64,000 nucleotides of DNA from Novosphingobium sp. BW1 (GCF_008107685.1 NZ_VIRF01000073.1:1-64000); one strand, 5' to 3'; positions 31,065 through 39,985 are shown, numbered from the stretch's first letter. Notes: a model not told the origin generated them from the letters alone. A program made the numbers and translations.

Positions 31065-31092
31065 TTTTCATTCTTCGTTTAGAACATATAAA
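31065..31092 (+). promoter_or_regulatory. putative promoter of the VOC gene
   Basis: TTTTCA (31065-31070), 16 bases, and TATAAA (31087-31092). It is moderate by sequence. Its -10 lies wholly inside the GAAC-N7-GAAC box, so repressor binding would block it. Confidence 0.45.
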
Positions 31093-31096
31093 GAAC
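31082..31096 (+). promoter_or_regulatory. alphaproteobacterial LexA-type SOS box
   Basis: GAAC-ATATAAA-GAAC, an exact match to the direct-repeat operator GTTC-N7-GTTC (here its complement) used by LexA in alphaproteobacteria, with an AT-rich spacer. It covers the putative -10 and lies 14 bases upstream of the VOC start codon. An exact match somewhere in 64 kb is not rare by chance; the position is what makes it persuasive. Confidence 0.6.
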
Positions 31097-31110
31097 GCAA
31101 GGGGAGTGTG

Positions 31111-31458
31111 ATGGCCCGCCTGAACTACGTCGAACTGCCGGTGCGCAATGTACCCGGCCAGAAGGAATTTTACGAGGCTACTTTCGGGTGGTCCTTTACC
31201 GACTTCGGTCCAGATTACGCGTCGACGATGACGGGCGATGTCGACATGGGCCTCAACGGCGATGCGGCGCAGTGGACTGCACAGATGCTCCCGGTGATCG
31301 AAGTCGAGGACCTTGAGGAAACCCTCGCGCGCGTGCAGGCCGCAGGCGGCTTCGTCACGTTACCGATCTTTGCTTTCCCGGGCGGGCGCCGTTTCCATTT
31401 CCGCGATCCGCATGGGCACGAACTGGCTGCAATGGTGGCTGAAGGGGGTGGCGTGTAG
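31111..31458 (+). CDS. VOC-family (glyoxalase/bleomycin-resistance fold) protein
   Basis: A 115-residue single VOC domain. NYVELPVRNVPGQKEFYEAT is the first beta-alpha-beta unit, FGWSFTDFGPDYAS follows, and VIEVEDLEETLARVQAAGGF with FRDPHGHELAAMVAEG forms the second unit ending in the conserved Glu of the metal site. The fold serves glyoxalases, dioxygenases and drug-binding proteins; the substrate cannot be told. The GGGGAG RBS fixes the start. It stands between the rpoA terminator and rplQ with its own promoter region and a LexA-type box. Confidence 0.85.
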   Translation: MARLNYVELPVRNVPGQKEFYEATFGWSFTDFGPDYASTMTGDVDMGLNGDAAQWTAQMLPVIEVEDLEETLARVQAAGGFVTLPIFAFPGGRRFHFRDPHGHELAAMVAEGGGV

Positions 31459-31621
31459 GAAATGGCGTCCCGGATTCCCACGAATCCTTGACTCTTTCCT
31501 GAAAATCCGCATTAGGGCCGTTCTTCGCGGATACCCGTGAGAAGGTTTTGGGCGGTGGCCTTGTCCACATCGCCCGGCGGGCAGTACCTAACCGGCTGCC
31601 TGACGAACAGGAAGATGACCC

Positions 31622-32044
31622 ATGCGTCACAAGTATTCCGGCCGTAAGCTGCAGCGCAAGTCCGGCCACCGCGCCGCCCTTCTGCGCAACATGGCCGCAG
31701 CCTTGATCAAGCACGAGCAGATCCAGACCACCACGCCCAAGGCGAAGGAACTGCGTCCCTACATCGAGAAGCTGATCACGCTTGCCAAGCACGGTGGCCT
31801 GTCCAACCGTCGCCTTGCGCACGCCAAGATCATGGACGAGGCCCAGGAAAACAAGCTGTTCGAAGTTCTGGCCGAGCGTTACGCCGGTCGTCCGGGCGGC
31901 TACACCCGCATCATCAAGGCCGGTTACCGCGCTTCGGACGCCGCGCCGATCGCGATCATCGAACTCGTCGACCGTGACACCGAGGCCAAGGGCCAAGATT
32001 CGGGCCCGGTCATGAACGAGGCCGAAGATTACGCCGAAGCGTAA
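31622..32044 (+). CDS. rplQ: 50S ribosomal protein bL17
   Basis: A 140-residue bL17 near the tunnel exit. [20 protein letters not shown] and [20 protein letters not shown] are diagnostic. The C-terminus has an acidic extension ([13 protein letters not shown]). It is separated from rpoA, its usual partner, by about 800 bases that include the VOC gene. Confidence 0.97.
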   Translation: MRHKYSGRKLQRKSGHRAALLRNMAAALIKHEQIQTTTPKAKELRPYIEKLITLAKHGGLSNRRLAHAKIMDEAQENKLFEVLAERYAGRPGGYTRIIKAGYRASDAAPIAIIELVDRDTEAKGQDSGPVMNEAEDYAEA

Positions 32045-32111
32045 GGCCTTGGGCAGGGCCTACCGGTCCTGTTGACAAGCAAAGATACGTCCGTTTTCCG
32101 AAATTGACGGG

Positions 32112-32146
32112 GGCGGCCGCGAGATGCAGTCTCGCGGCCGCCTTTT
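32112..32146 (+). terminator. intrinsic terminator after rplQ
   Basis: A perfect 13-bp GC-rich stem (32112-32124 with 32130-32142) with a 5-base loop and TTTT. It closes the whole ribosomal supercluster. Confidence 0.9.
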
Positions 32147-32187
32147 CGTTTGGGCGCAACGTATCTTCCCGGGAGTTGTTCTTTTTC

Positions 32188-34326
32188 ATGCGCAATATCC
32201 TTCGTTGGACGACAGCCCTGTCGGTCCTCGCGGCCTCGTCTGTTTTCGCGAACGAACTGACAGATAAGAATTATCCCGAGACCCGGCGCGGCGACGTTGT
32301 CGAGGTGCTGTTCGGGGAAGAGATCGCGGACCCCTACCGCTGGCTTGAAAACGATGTGCGTGAGGACAAGGAGGTCGCTGACTGGGTGGCCCGGCAGAGC
32401 GCCTTCACCGATACTTATCTTAAGCAATTGCCCCAGCGGGGCTGGTTCGAGGAGAAGGTGCGTGGCCTTCTCAATTTCGAGCGCTTCGGGTTGCCGGAAA
32501 AGGCGGGCGAGCGCTACTTCTACACGCGCAACTCAGGGCTTCTGAACCAGTCGCAGCTGTTCATGCGCGATGGGCTGGATGGCGAGCCGCGCCTGCTGAT
32601 CGATCCCAATACCTGGGCAAGCGACGGGGCCACAGCGCTGTCGGGCTGGAGACCGTCGAAGGATGGTTCCTACCTCCTCTATAGCGTGCAGGACGGCGGC
32701 AGCGACTGGCGTATCCTCCATGTCCTCGATGTGGGGACTGGCAAAGTCCTTGAAGACGAGATCCGATGGGTCAAGTTCTCGGACCTTGCCTGGGTCGGCG
32801 AAAAGGGCTTCCTCTATTCGCGCTATCCCGAGCCAGGTGAGGGTGAGGCTTTCCAGAGCGCCAATTTCGACCACACGGTCTATTACCATGAACTGGGAAC
32901 TCCCCAGTCCGCAGACACCGTGGTCTACCGCACGCCTGAGCATCCTGAATATAATCACTCGGTCTCGACGACGCAGGATGGCCACTGGGCCGTCGTCACC
33001 AGCAGCATCGGCACCGATGCGCGTTTCGAGATCCACGCGATCGATATCACCAGCAAGGACTGGACCCCGCGCGTGGTTGTCGGCGGCTTCGATGATGCCT
33101 GGGAACTTGTTGAGGGTATGGGCGACAAGCTCTGGTTCGTCACCAACAGGAACGCGCCGCGAAAGCGCCTCGTCCAGATCGATCTGGGTGGAAAAACGCC
33201 CAAGATGCAAGAGGTTGTGCCCCAGGCCGAGGACATTCTCGAGCGTGCGGGTATCGTGGGCAACCGCCTCGTCCTCAACTACATGCGCGATGCGGCAAGC
33301 CATGCGGTTATTGTGGGTCTCGATGGCAAGAGTGCGCAGGAATTCTCGCTGAGCGGGATCGGGACGGCCTCGGGCTTCCACGGCAAGCCGGGCGACCCTG
33401 AGACCTTCTACTCCTTTACCAGCTTCAACCGCACGCCCTCGATCTTCCGCATGAATATCGAGACGGGTGAGACCACGCCGTTTGCCGAGCCCGAGATGGA
33501 CTTCGATCCTGAAGACTTCGCGATTGAACAGCGCTTCTATGCTTCGAAGGATGGCACGAAGGTTCCGATGTTCATCGTGCGCCGCAAGGATGTTGTCGCC
33601 GCGGGCAAGCCGGTGCCGACGCTGCTTTACGGCTATGGCGGTTTCGACATCGCGCTCACACCGGACTTCTCGGCCTCGCGGATGGCTTGGATCCAGGCTG
33701 GCGGGGCCTATGTACTGGCGAACTTGCGCGGGGGCGGCGAGTATGGCCGTGCCTGGCACGATGCCGGACGGCGCGAGAACAAGCAGAATGTCTTTGATGA
33801 TTTCATTGCGGCGGGCGAGTACCTGAAGGCGCAAGGGATTACGACTGAGGACGGTCTGGCGATCAACGGCGGCTCTAACGGCGGCCTGTTGGTTGGCGCG
33901 GTGACGAACCAGCGCCCGGACCTGTTTGCGGCTGCCGTGCCGCAGGTCGGGGTCATGGACATGCTGCGCTTCGATCGCTTCACCGCGGGGCGCTATTGGG
34001 TCGACGACTTTGGCTATCCCGACAAGGAAGCCGACTTCAGGATCATTCGGCGCTATTCGCCCTACCACAACATTGCCGAGGGGCAGGACTACCCGGCCGT
34101 ACTGGTGACGACGGCGGATACCGATGACCGCGTGGTTCCGGGCCATTCGTTCAAGTACGCGGCCGCCATTCAGCATGCGAAACTGGGTGACAAGCCCCAT
34201 CTCATCCGTATCGAGACGCGGGCGGGGCATGGCTCGGGCAAACCGACCGACAAGGTTATCGAAGAAGCGGCGGATATCCTCTCGTTCATGGCGGAGTGGA
34301 CAAGCCTGGACGTTCCGGATTCCTGA
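32188..34326 (+). CDS. exported prolyl oligopeptidase (S9A)
   Basis: A 712-residue peptidase with a signal peptide ending near VFA-NE, so it is periplasmic. The N-terminal beta-propeller begins PYRWLENDVREDKEVADWV. The alpha/beta-hydrolase domain holds the catalytic triad: Ser563 in NGGSNGG, Asp in TADTDDRVVPGH (646-647 region) and His681 in AGHGSGKP. It cleaves after proline in short peptides. The ATG at 32188 with GGGAG upstream is chosen; the frame from 32104 overlaps the rplQ terminator. It stands as an independent gene. Confidence 0.93.
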   Translation: MRNILRWTTALSVLAASSVFANELTDKNYPETRRGDVVEVLFGEEIADPYRWLENDVREDKEVADWVARQSAFTDTYLKQLPQRGWFEEKVRGLLNFERFGLPEKAGERYFYTRNSGLLNQSQLFMRDGLDGEPRLLIDPNTWASDGATALSGWRPSKDGSYLLYSVQDGGSDWRILHVLDVGTGKVLEDEIRWVKFSDLAWVGEKGFLYSRYPEPGEGEAFQSANFDHTVYYHELGTPQSADTVVYRTPEHPEYNHSVSTTQDGHWAVVTSSIGTDARFEIHAIDITSKDWTPRVVVGGFDDAWELVEGMGDKLWFVTNRNAPRKRLVQIDLGGKTPKMQEVVPQAEDILERAGIVGNRLVLNYMRDAASHAVIVGLDGKSAQEFSLSGIGTASGFHGKPGDPETFYSFTSFNRTPSIFRMNIETGETTPFAEPEMDFDPEDFAIEQRFYASKDGTKVPMFIVRRKDVVAAGKPVPTLLYGYGGFDIALTPDFSASRMAWIQAGGAYVLANLRGGGEYGRAWHDAGRRENKQNVFDDFIAAGEYLKAQGITTEDGLAINGGSNGGLLVGAVTNQRPDLFAAAVPQVGVMDMLRFDRFTAGRYWVDDFGYPDKEADFRIIRRYSPYHNIAEGQDYPAVLVTTADTDDRVVPGHSFKYAAAIQHAKLGDKPHLIRIETRAGHGSGKPTDKVIEEAADILSFMAEWTSLDVPDS

Positions 34327-34359
34327 TTGTTCAGGTATTTCGGTATGAATATGAACAAT
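34326..34359. repeat. inverted repeat after the oligopeptidase gene
   Basis: ATTGTTCA (34326-34333) and TGAACAAT (34352-34359) are perfect 8-bp arms around 18 bases. It lies at the stop of the oligopeptidase and 100 bases before the next gene. There is no T-tract; it could be an operator or an mRNA 3' structure. Confidence 0.4.
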
Positions 34360-34459
34360 GGCTGATGCCCGGGTTCAGGCGGGTATCAGCGCCTCTTTGC
34401 TAAACCGTGTCTGTCGCCGGGCATTGGGCCCGGCGCGCCGAAACAAGGAGGAACGCCTC

Positions 34460-34987
34460 ATGCACACCCTGATGAAATCCGCTCTCGGCAAGGGACTGGT
34501 CGGGACCATGGCGGTCGGCGCAATGGCGGCCTCCACGGCAACCCCGGCCATGGCGCGCGATGGTGGTGGCCGGGTCGATGCAGGGACGGTGATTGCCGGC
34601 GCGCTGGTCGTGGGCGGTGTTGCCGCGCTGGCCGCGTCGGCCAGCAACGACCGGGATCGTTATGCCTATGGCCACCCGCGCGGGCGCGATCGCCGTTACG
34701 GTCGTGGCTTTCGCGGTGTAAGCTCGCGCGATGCGGTGGATCGCTGCGTCGCGGCGGCGACCCGTACCGCACATCGTTACGGGGAGCGCGCCCGTGTGAC
34801 CGATATTCGCGAGGTCGACCGCAAGGACTATGGCTACAAGATCAAGGGCCGGATTGCGCTCGAGCATCGCCGCGGCGGGGGGTGGGATCGCCGCAGCCGT
34901 GTTGATACCGGCAAGTTCACCTGCAAGGTGAATTACCGTGGAGGTCTGCGTGACCTCGACTTTTCGGGTATTCGCGGCCTGCGCTGA
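34460..34987 (+). CDS. secreted small protein, first of a tandem paralogous pair
   Basis: A 175-residue protein. A signal peptide (cleavage near AMA-RDGG) is followed by an Ala/Gly-rich hydrophobic segment (GTVIAGALVVGGVAALAASA) and then Arg/Tyr/Gly-rich sequence. The C-terminal domain reads AVDRCVAAATRTAHRYG, VTDIREVDRKDYGYKIKGRI and KFTCKVNYRGGLRDLDFSGI. The same pattern of Cys, VDR, GR and C-X-V recurs in the next gene. AAGGAGGAACG precedes the ATG. Family and function are not recognised; envelope location is inferred. Confidence 0.75.
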   Translation: MHTLMKSALGKGLVGTMAVGAMAASTATPAMARDGGGRVDAGTVIAGALVVGGVAALAASASNDRDRYAYGHPRGRDRRYGRGFRGVSSRDAVDRCVAAATRTAHRYGERARVTDIREVDRKDYGYKIKGRIALEHRRGGGWDRRSRVDTGKFTCKVNYRGGLRDLDFSGIRGLR

Positions 34988-35098
34988 TGGCGTGCTGTCC
35001 GCCTGTGCGGTTCAGCGCCGGGAAAGACGCTTTGGCGCATCCGGAAACCTGCTGATTGGGATGGCGCGGATCGTGCGCGCCGATTGGGAACTTGAGTT

Positions 35099-35689
35099 AT
35101 GAACATCCTGCGTTCGCGTACCAGTGCTTCGCTGGCTGCCCTGGCGGCCACGGTCATGACCGTTTCGCCCGCCATGGCCCATGGCTGGGGCCGTTATCCG
35201 GGCCCGCCGCGCCACCACCACCACCATCGTGGCGGCGGTGGTGGTGGCCTGCTTGCCGGACTTCTGATCGGCGGAGGCTTTGTCGCCATTGCCAGCGCGG
35301 CGAGCAAGTCCAACCAGCCCGAGCGCGTAGCCCGGCCTCGGGACGCTTACGAAGATGATGACTACGGTCGTGACTACGAACGAGGCGATGACCGTCCGGC
35401 TTATCCTGGTGGCCCGGTGGTGGGCGATCCGGGCTATGCGGCGCCCTATGAGGATGACCGCTTGCGCGAGGAGGTCGGGGCCTCGGGTTTTGGCATGGCC
35501 GTGGATACCTGCACCGACGAGGTCGAGGGCGGTTCGCGTTACAGCGTACGCAGTGTCGACAAGGTGGATCGGATGAACGGCCGCGTTGCGGTTGAAGGGC
35601 GGCTCAAGGATGGCCGGGGGTTTGCCTGCAGTATCGACGGAGATGGGCGTGTGCGCTCGGTCGCGGTCGATGGGCGCGCGATGATCTGA
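35099..35689 (+). CDS. secreted His/Gly-rich small protein, second of the pair
   Basis: A 196-residue protein. The signal peptide ends near AMA-HGWG. Five His (39-43) and six Gly (45-50) precede the hydrophobic LLAGLLIGGGFVAIASAASK. An acidic, Tyr-rich linker follows, then a C-terminal domain with AVDTCTDEVEGG, VRSVDKVDRMNGRVAVEGRL and GFACSIDGDGRVRSVAVDGR, which aligns with the preceding gene. The His run could bind metal. It lies 111 bases downstream of its paralogue and is probably co-transcribed. The function is unknown. Confidence 0.75.
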   Translation: MNILRSRTSASLAALAATVMTVSPAMAHGWGRYPGPPRHHHHHRGGGGGGLLAGLLIGGGFVAIASAASKSNQPERVARPRDAYEDDDYGRDYERGDDRPAYPGGPVVGDPGYAAPYEDDRLREEVGASGFGMAVDTCTDEVEGGSRYSVRSVDKVDRMNGRVAVEGRLKDGRGFACSIDGDGRVRSVAVDGRAMI

Positions 35690-35711
35690 TGAGAGCCGCG
35701 TCCCGACCAGC

Positions 35712-36359
35712 TCAGGTCTGTCGGGGCGGGCCCTCGTCCTCGCCGCCGTGGGTGGGCAGGCCAATGGACCAGTGGATCGCTATTCCGCGCAAGATGAAGC
35801 CGGCCAGCGCGCCGCAGATCCAGGCAGTGATCGGCGGGGTGTCGAGCGCGATCAGGAGCGCGGCACAGCCTGAGGCGAGGGCCGAGGCCGTGACGTAAAG
35901 TTCCGGACGCATGAGGATCGAGGGTTGGCCTGCGATAACGTCGCGGATAATGCCGCCCGCACACCCCGTCATCACGCCCATCAGGAATGAGGGGACAGGC
36001 GGCACACCCCAGCCCATGGCCTTGATCGTCCCCAGGACGGAATAGACGGCCATACCCAGTGCGTCGGCCCAGACGAGGATCCGGGCGTTGTACCAGTTGG
36101 CGGGCGTGAACCAGGCGAGCGTTGCCACGGCGAGGCAAACCGGCGCCACGAGCCGGTCGTGAACCCAGAATACCGGCGCATCGATCAGGAGGTCGCGTAC
36201 CGTGCCGCCGCCCACGCCCGCGATCAGCGCGAAGAAGGCCACCGTGACGTAGCTTTGCTGGGTCCGTATGCCCGAGAGCGCACCGGAAAGGGCGAACAGG
36301 CCGATGGCGAAAAGGTCTACGGCGGCGGGTAGCACCGGCGTCTCGGGAGGCGTGATCAT
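35712..36359 (-). CDS. TRIC-type cation channel (UPF0126/YadS-like)
   Basis: A 215-residue membrane protein with about seven helices and the internal repeat of the family. Each half carries a GG-X-X-RD motif: AGVGGGTVRDLLI and GCAGGIIRDVIAG. Prokaryotic TRIC proteins form trimeric monovalent-cation channels in the inner membrane. It is convergent with the paralogous pair and divergent from the M49-like gene; no operon partner is evident. Confidence 0.88.
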   Translation of the reverse strand: MITPPETPVLPAAVDLFAIGLFALSGALSGIRTQQSYVTVAFFALIAGVGGGTVRDLLIDAPVFWVHDRLVAPVCLAVATLAWFTPANWYNARILVWADALGMAVYSVLGTIKAMGWGVPPVPSFLMGVMTGCAGGIIRDVIAGQPSILMRPELYVTASALASGCAALLIALDTPPITAWICGALAGFILRGIAIHWSIGLPTHGGEDEGPPRQT

Positions 36360-36523
36360 GAGTGTCTCTTATCACCCGTTCGACACGGGACCTACCCTGC
36401 CGGGCAGAACAGAACGCCATGAGTTCCGGAAACTTGTATGCCCGCGTGAAAACATTAGGTTGAAGCCCAAATACCGGCGCCCCCTATCGCCAGTCCGACC
36501 CTGCCAAATATGGATTTTCTCCC

Positions 36524-38200
36524 ATGTTCACCCGTACTGTTCTATCCTCCCTTGCCCTGCTGCTGGCGGGCACGACTCTTGCGCCGAGCAGCGCCTCGGC
36601 TGCGCAGACCTCCGCCGCCGAGGCGCCTTACAATCTGGTCGTGGCCAAGGCGGCACTGGTGCCGGTCGAGATGGATGTCGACACCGTCTTTCTGAACGCG
36701 GAGGAGCGCAAGGTCGTCAACCTGCTGATCCAGGCTTCGGACCTTCTGAGCGAGGTCTATCTGCGTCAGCGCTACGAGGCCAATCCCAATGTGCGCATGG
36801 CGATCTCGCGCAGCCGACGGGCGGACCGCGACCTGTTGCTGGAGATGTTTGACCGCAACTTGGGTCCCTGGGATGAGATGGCCGAACTCCATCCCTTCTG
36901 GGGCGGTGAGGCCATGCCCGAGGGCGCGGGCTTTTATCCCACCGACCTGACGCGTGAGGAACTGGAAGCCTACGTCGCGGCCCATCCGGATGAGAAGCAG
37001 GCGCTGCTCAGCCCCTATACGGTAGTGCGCCGTGACGGTGAGGCGCTGGTCGCCATTCCCTATTCAAAGGCGTACGCGCAATGGCTGGAGCCGGCTTCGC
37101 AGCTTCTGGACGAGGCGGCGGCCACCACCAGCAATCCCAGCCTTAAGCGTTTCCTGTCGCTTCGCGCCAAGGCGTTCCTCTCGGACGATTACTACGAGAG
37201 CGAATTGGCCTGGATGGACCTGGAGGACACGCCTATCGAAATCGCCATTGGCCCCTACGAGGTCTACACCGACCGTCTGATGGGTACGAAGACCGCCTTC
37301 GAGAGCTTCGTGACGCTGAAGAACCCGGAAGAATCAGCCGCGCTCGCCAAGTACAAGAAGTACCTGCGCGACATGGAAGCGAACCTGCCGATCCCGGACG
37401 AGGTCAAGAACTTCCAGCGCGGCTTCGCGAGCCCCATTGTCGTCTCCGAACAGGTCCATGGCGGGGGCGACAACGTGCCCGGCGCGCCCACCATCGCCTT
37501 CAACCTCCCCAACGACGAACGCGTGCGTGAGGCCAAGGGGGCCAAGAAGGTGATCCTCTCCAACGTCCTTGGCGCCAAGTTCGACCGCATCCTGAAGTCG
37601 ATGGCCCCGATCGTGCTCGAGCCCGACCAGGCCGCGCTCGTCGCGCGCAAATACATGCAGTACGAGACGCTGTTCCACGAACTCTCGCACAGCCTCGGGC
37701 CGGGGACCATCACCGTCGATGGCGAGGAGACGACCGTCAATGCGCGGCTCAAGGAGCAGGCTTCGGCGCTGGAAGAGGCCAAGGCCGATGTTGCGGGTGT
37801 CTGGAACATCCTGTTCATGATGGACAAGGGGGAGATACCGGCGAGTGAGCGCGACCAGCTCTTTGCCACCTACTTCACCGGCATCTTCCGCTCGGTACGC
37901 TTCGGCGCGGTGGAAGCGCACGGAAAGGGAGCCGCTCTCCAGTACGGCTATCTCCAGGCCAAGGGGGCGTTTCGTTTCGATAAAGGGGCAGGGCGCTTCG
38001 TGATCGACGATGCCCGCATGGAAGCGGGCCTTCGCGATCTCCTGCACGATATCCTGATGCTGCAGGCGAGGGGCGATTACGAGGGGACCAAGGCATTCAT
38101 GGCGAGCTGGGCGAAGCTGGATGGCCATGCCGAGAACACGATTGCCGCGATGGGCGATGTACCCGTCGACATTCTTCCGATCTATCCCAGCGAAGTCTGA
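36524..38200 (+). CDS. exported M49-like (dipeptidyl-peptidase III-like) zinc peptidase
   Basis: A 558-residue protein with a Sec signal peptide (cleavage near SASA-AQ). It contains YETLFHELSHSLGPG with H385, E386 and H389 as zinc ligands and catalytic base, and LEEAKADVAG (E417, E418, D422), which corresponds to the EEXRAE/D motif of M49. The canonical M49 zinc motif is HEXXGH; here it is the shorter HEXXH. It probably removes dipeptides in the periplasm. It stands alone, convergent with the AEC gene. Confidence 0.82.
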   Translation: MFTRTVLSSLALLLAGTTLAPSSASAAQTSAAEAPYNLVVAKAALVPVEMDVDTVFLNAEERKVVNLLIQASDLLSEVYLRQRYEANPNVRMAISRSRRADRDLLLEMFDRNLGPWDEMAELHPFWGGEAMPEGAGFYPTDLTREELEAYVAAHPDEKQALLSPYTVVRRDGEALVAIPYSKAYAQWLEPASQLLDEAAATTSNPSLKRFLSLRAKAFLSDDYYESELAWMDLEDTPIEIAIGPYEVYTDRLMGTKTAFESFVTLKNPEESAALAKYKKYLRDMEANLPIPDEVKNFQRGFASPIVVSEQVHGGGDNVPGAPTIAFNLPNDERVREAKGAKKVILSNVLGAKFDRILKSMAPIVLEPDQAALVARKYMQYETLFHELSHSLGPGTITVDGEETTVNARLKEQASALEEAKADVAGVWNILFMMDKGEIPASERDQLFATYFTGIFRSVRFGAVEAHGKGAALQYGYLQAKGAFRFDKGAGRFVIDDARMEAGLRDLLHDILMLQARGDYEGTKAFMASWAKLDGHAENTIAAMGDVPVDILPIYPSEV

Positions 38201-38246
38201 CGACGTGCGCCCGGCGAACCCAGGTCGCCCGGCACAGCCCTCTCGC

Positions 38247-39177
38247 TCAGAGCGCCCACCATAGATAGCCGGTGATCGTGACGAGCGAGAGGATCGTGGA
38301 GAGAAGTACGGTGCGCGCGGTCACATCGGCCTCGCGGCCATAGAACTCAGCCAGCATGAAGGGGCCGGTGCCGGTCGGAAGGGCCGAAAGAATGACGGCG
38401 GCGTGAATAGCCATCGTCTCGATCTGGAAGACCCGGGCCGCCAGGAACCAGACAAGGACAGGCTGTGCGATCAGTTTGACCGCGATCAGTCCTGCGATCC
38501 GCATTCTGGGCGCGGGAGCGGCGCTTCGCTCGGCCGCGAGGAATAGCCCGAGGGCGACCAGCGCGCAGGGCGAGGCGGCAGCCCCCAGCATTGTCAGGAA
38601 ATTGTCGAGGGGAAATGGTACGGCCAGCCCCGTAATCGGAAAAACGCTGGCGGCAAGCGGCGCGGCGACGAGTGGATTGGCAAGCAGCCGGCGCGCGACC
38701 TTGATGGCGAGCTTGCCCGGAGTTGCGGCCTTCTGGGTCGCGGCTTCGATCAGGATGATGCCCAGCGCGAAAACCACGCACACGGTCATCAGGACCGAGA
38801 GAAGCGTCAGCGACCGTGCCTCGCTGCCCAGCACGATGGCGATGATGGGAAAGCCCATGTAGCCGTTGTTCGCATAGCTCGAATTGAGGCCATCGATGGC
38901 CGCATCGGCGAGGCCGTGACGTAGGCGCACGAGGACCGTGAATACGAAGGTGCCCAGGGTGCCCAGCGCCAGTGCCGCAAGGAAGCTGAGGTGCCAGAGC
39001 TGCACAGGGCTGGGCCTTGGCGACGATCTCGAACAGCAGTGCTGGCAGTGCCAGCCAGACGACGAACCGGTTGAGCTCGCTTGTCGCCTGGGCACCCAGC
39101 GCCTTAAGGCGCCGCGCCAGCCAACCGGCAAAGATCAGGCCGAAGACCGGGAGAACGGTCAGCAGGGGCGTGAGCAT
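38247..39177 (-). pseudogene. AEC-family transporter, frameshifted
   Basis: The start (ATG at 39177) reads MLTPLLTVLPVFGLIFAGWL through LPALLFEIVAKAQP. After about base 39008 the homologous sequence continues in another frame (VQLWHLSFLAALALGTLGTF and onward to LVTITGYLWWAL, stop at 38247). Removing one C from the minus-strand CCC at 39009-39007 joins the frames as AQPVQLWHL. Together they make about 310 residues with ten membrane helices, as in auxin-efflux-carrier-type permeases of organic acids. It is either a true single-base frameshift or a sequencing error. Confidence 0.85.
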
Positions 39178-39202
39178 GAAAGCGCTCTTGCGCGGGGGGG
39201 GA

Positions 39203-39976
39203 TCAGAACGAGATGCGCATGTAGCCCGCCAGACGGGTGCCGGTGTGGCGGTCCCAGTAGCGCGTGTCGCGGGCGGCGTCCTGATTGATGCTGGTTCCGC
39301 TCAGTTCCATTCCGATCGCGAGGTTAAGGCGCGAACGTTCCAAGGCGAGGTACCAGTTGGTGTAGTCGCCATCCGGGCGCAGGCGCACCGCGCGCTCGGC
39401 ATCGTTGGTCGAGCCGATGGTCTGGCCAATACCTGCATATAGGGCGAGGGGGCTACCGGGGATGCCTGCGCCGATGTCGGCGGACAAGTAGAGGTTGTCG
39501 CCGCCAATGGCGTCCTGCGATGGGGCGTAGCTGGCACCTAGCGACAGCCAGGCGGGGCCCAATGTGCGTGACAGCGAGCCTTCGATCTCGACGTAGTCGA
39601 GCTCGCCTGCATCGATGAAAACGTGGCCGCGTGCGCCTGCCGAGAAGTCCCAGCCATCGCTGGAGGTCACGTACCTGGGTGCGATCTCGATCCCCAGTTC
39701 ACTTCCGCCGTGACGCCGCGCGCCGCGCAACGTGGTGGCGTTGGCATCAACGACGATGTGCGAGATGATGGGAAGCGATCCGTCTACCTGAAGGGCGAGT
39801 TCGCCCTCATTGTCGCTGATGCCGCGGCTGCGCATGTCGGCGCGCGCTTCAAGTGCGGCGCTGGCCGTGCGCATCGCTTGCGCATGGGCTTGGCGGGGAG
39901 CGGCGAAAGCGCTCAGGGAGAAAAGCGAAGCCGCGAGAACTGCGGCAGAAAGTGTGCGCACCATGCGGCTTCGCAT
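39203..39976 (-). CDS. TorF-like putative outer-membrane porin
   Basis: A 257-residue protein with a signal peptide (cleavage near AHA-QAM). ALEARADMRSRGISDNEGEL matches the start of the barrel in the TorF family (TIGR02001-like: S/D-X-RSRGIS). Alternating hydrophobic strands run to a C-terminal aromatic F, as in outer-membrane barrels. It lies between a small secreted protein upstream (9-base gap) and the AEC gene downstream (25-base gap), suggesting one transcript. The substrate is unknown. Confidence 0.75.
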   Translation of the reverse strand: MRSRMVRTLSAAVLAASLFSLSAFAAPRQAHAQAMRTASAALEARADMRSRGISDNEGELALQVDGSLPIISHIVVDANATTLRGARRHGGSELGIEIAPRYVTSSDGWDFSAGARGHVFIDAGELDYVEIEGSLSRTLGPAWLSLGASYAPSQDAIGGDNLYLSADIGAGIPGSPLALYAGIGQTIGSTNDAERAVRLRPDGDYTNWYLALERSRLNLAIGMELSGTSINQDAARDTRYWDRHTGTRLAGYMRISF

Positions 39977-39985
39977 AACGTCCTA

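Noticed and set aside
32533..34230. 565-codon open frame antisense to the prolyl oligopeptidase
   Set aside because: The sense strand has a full catalytic triad and signal peptide; the antisense frame is an artefact.
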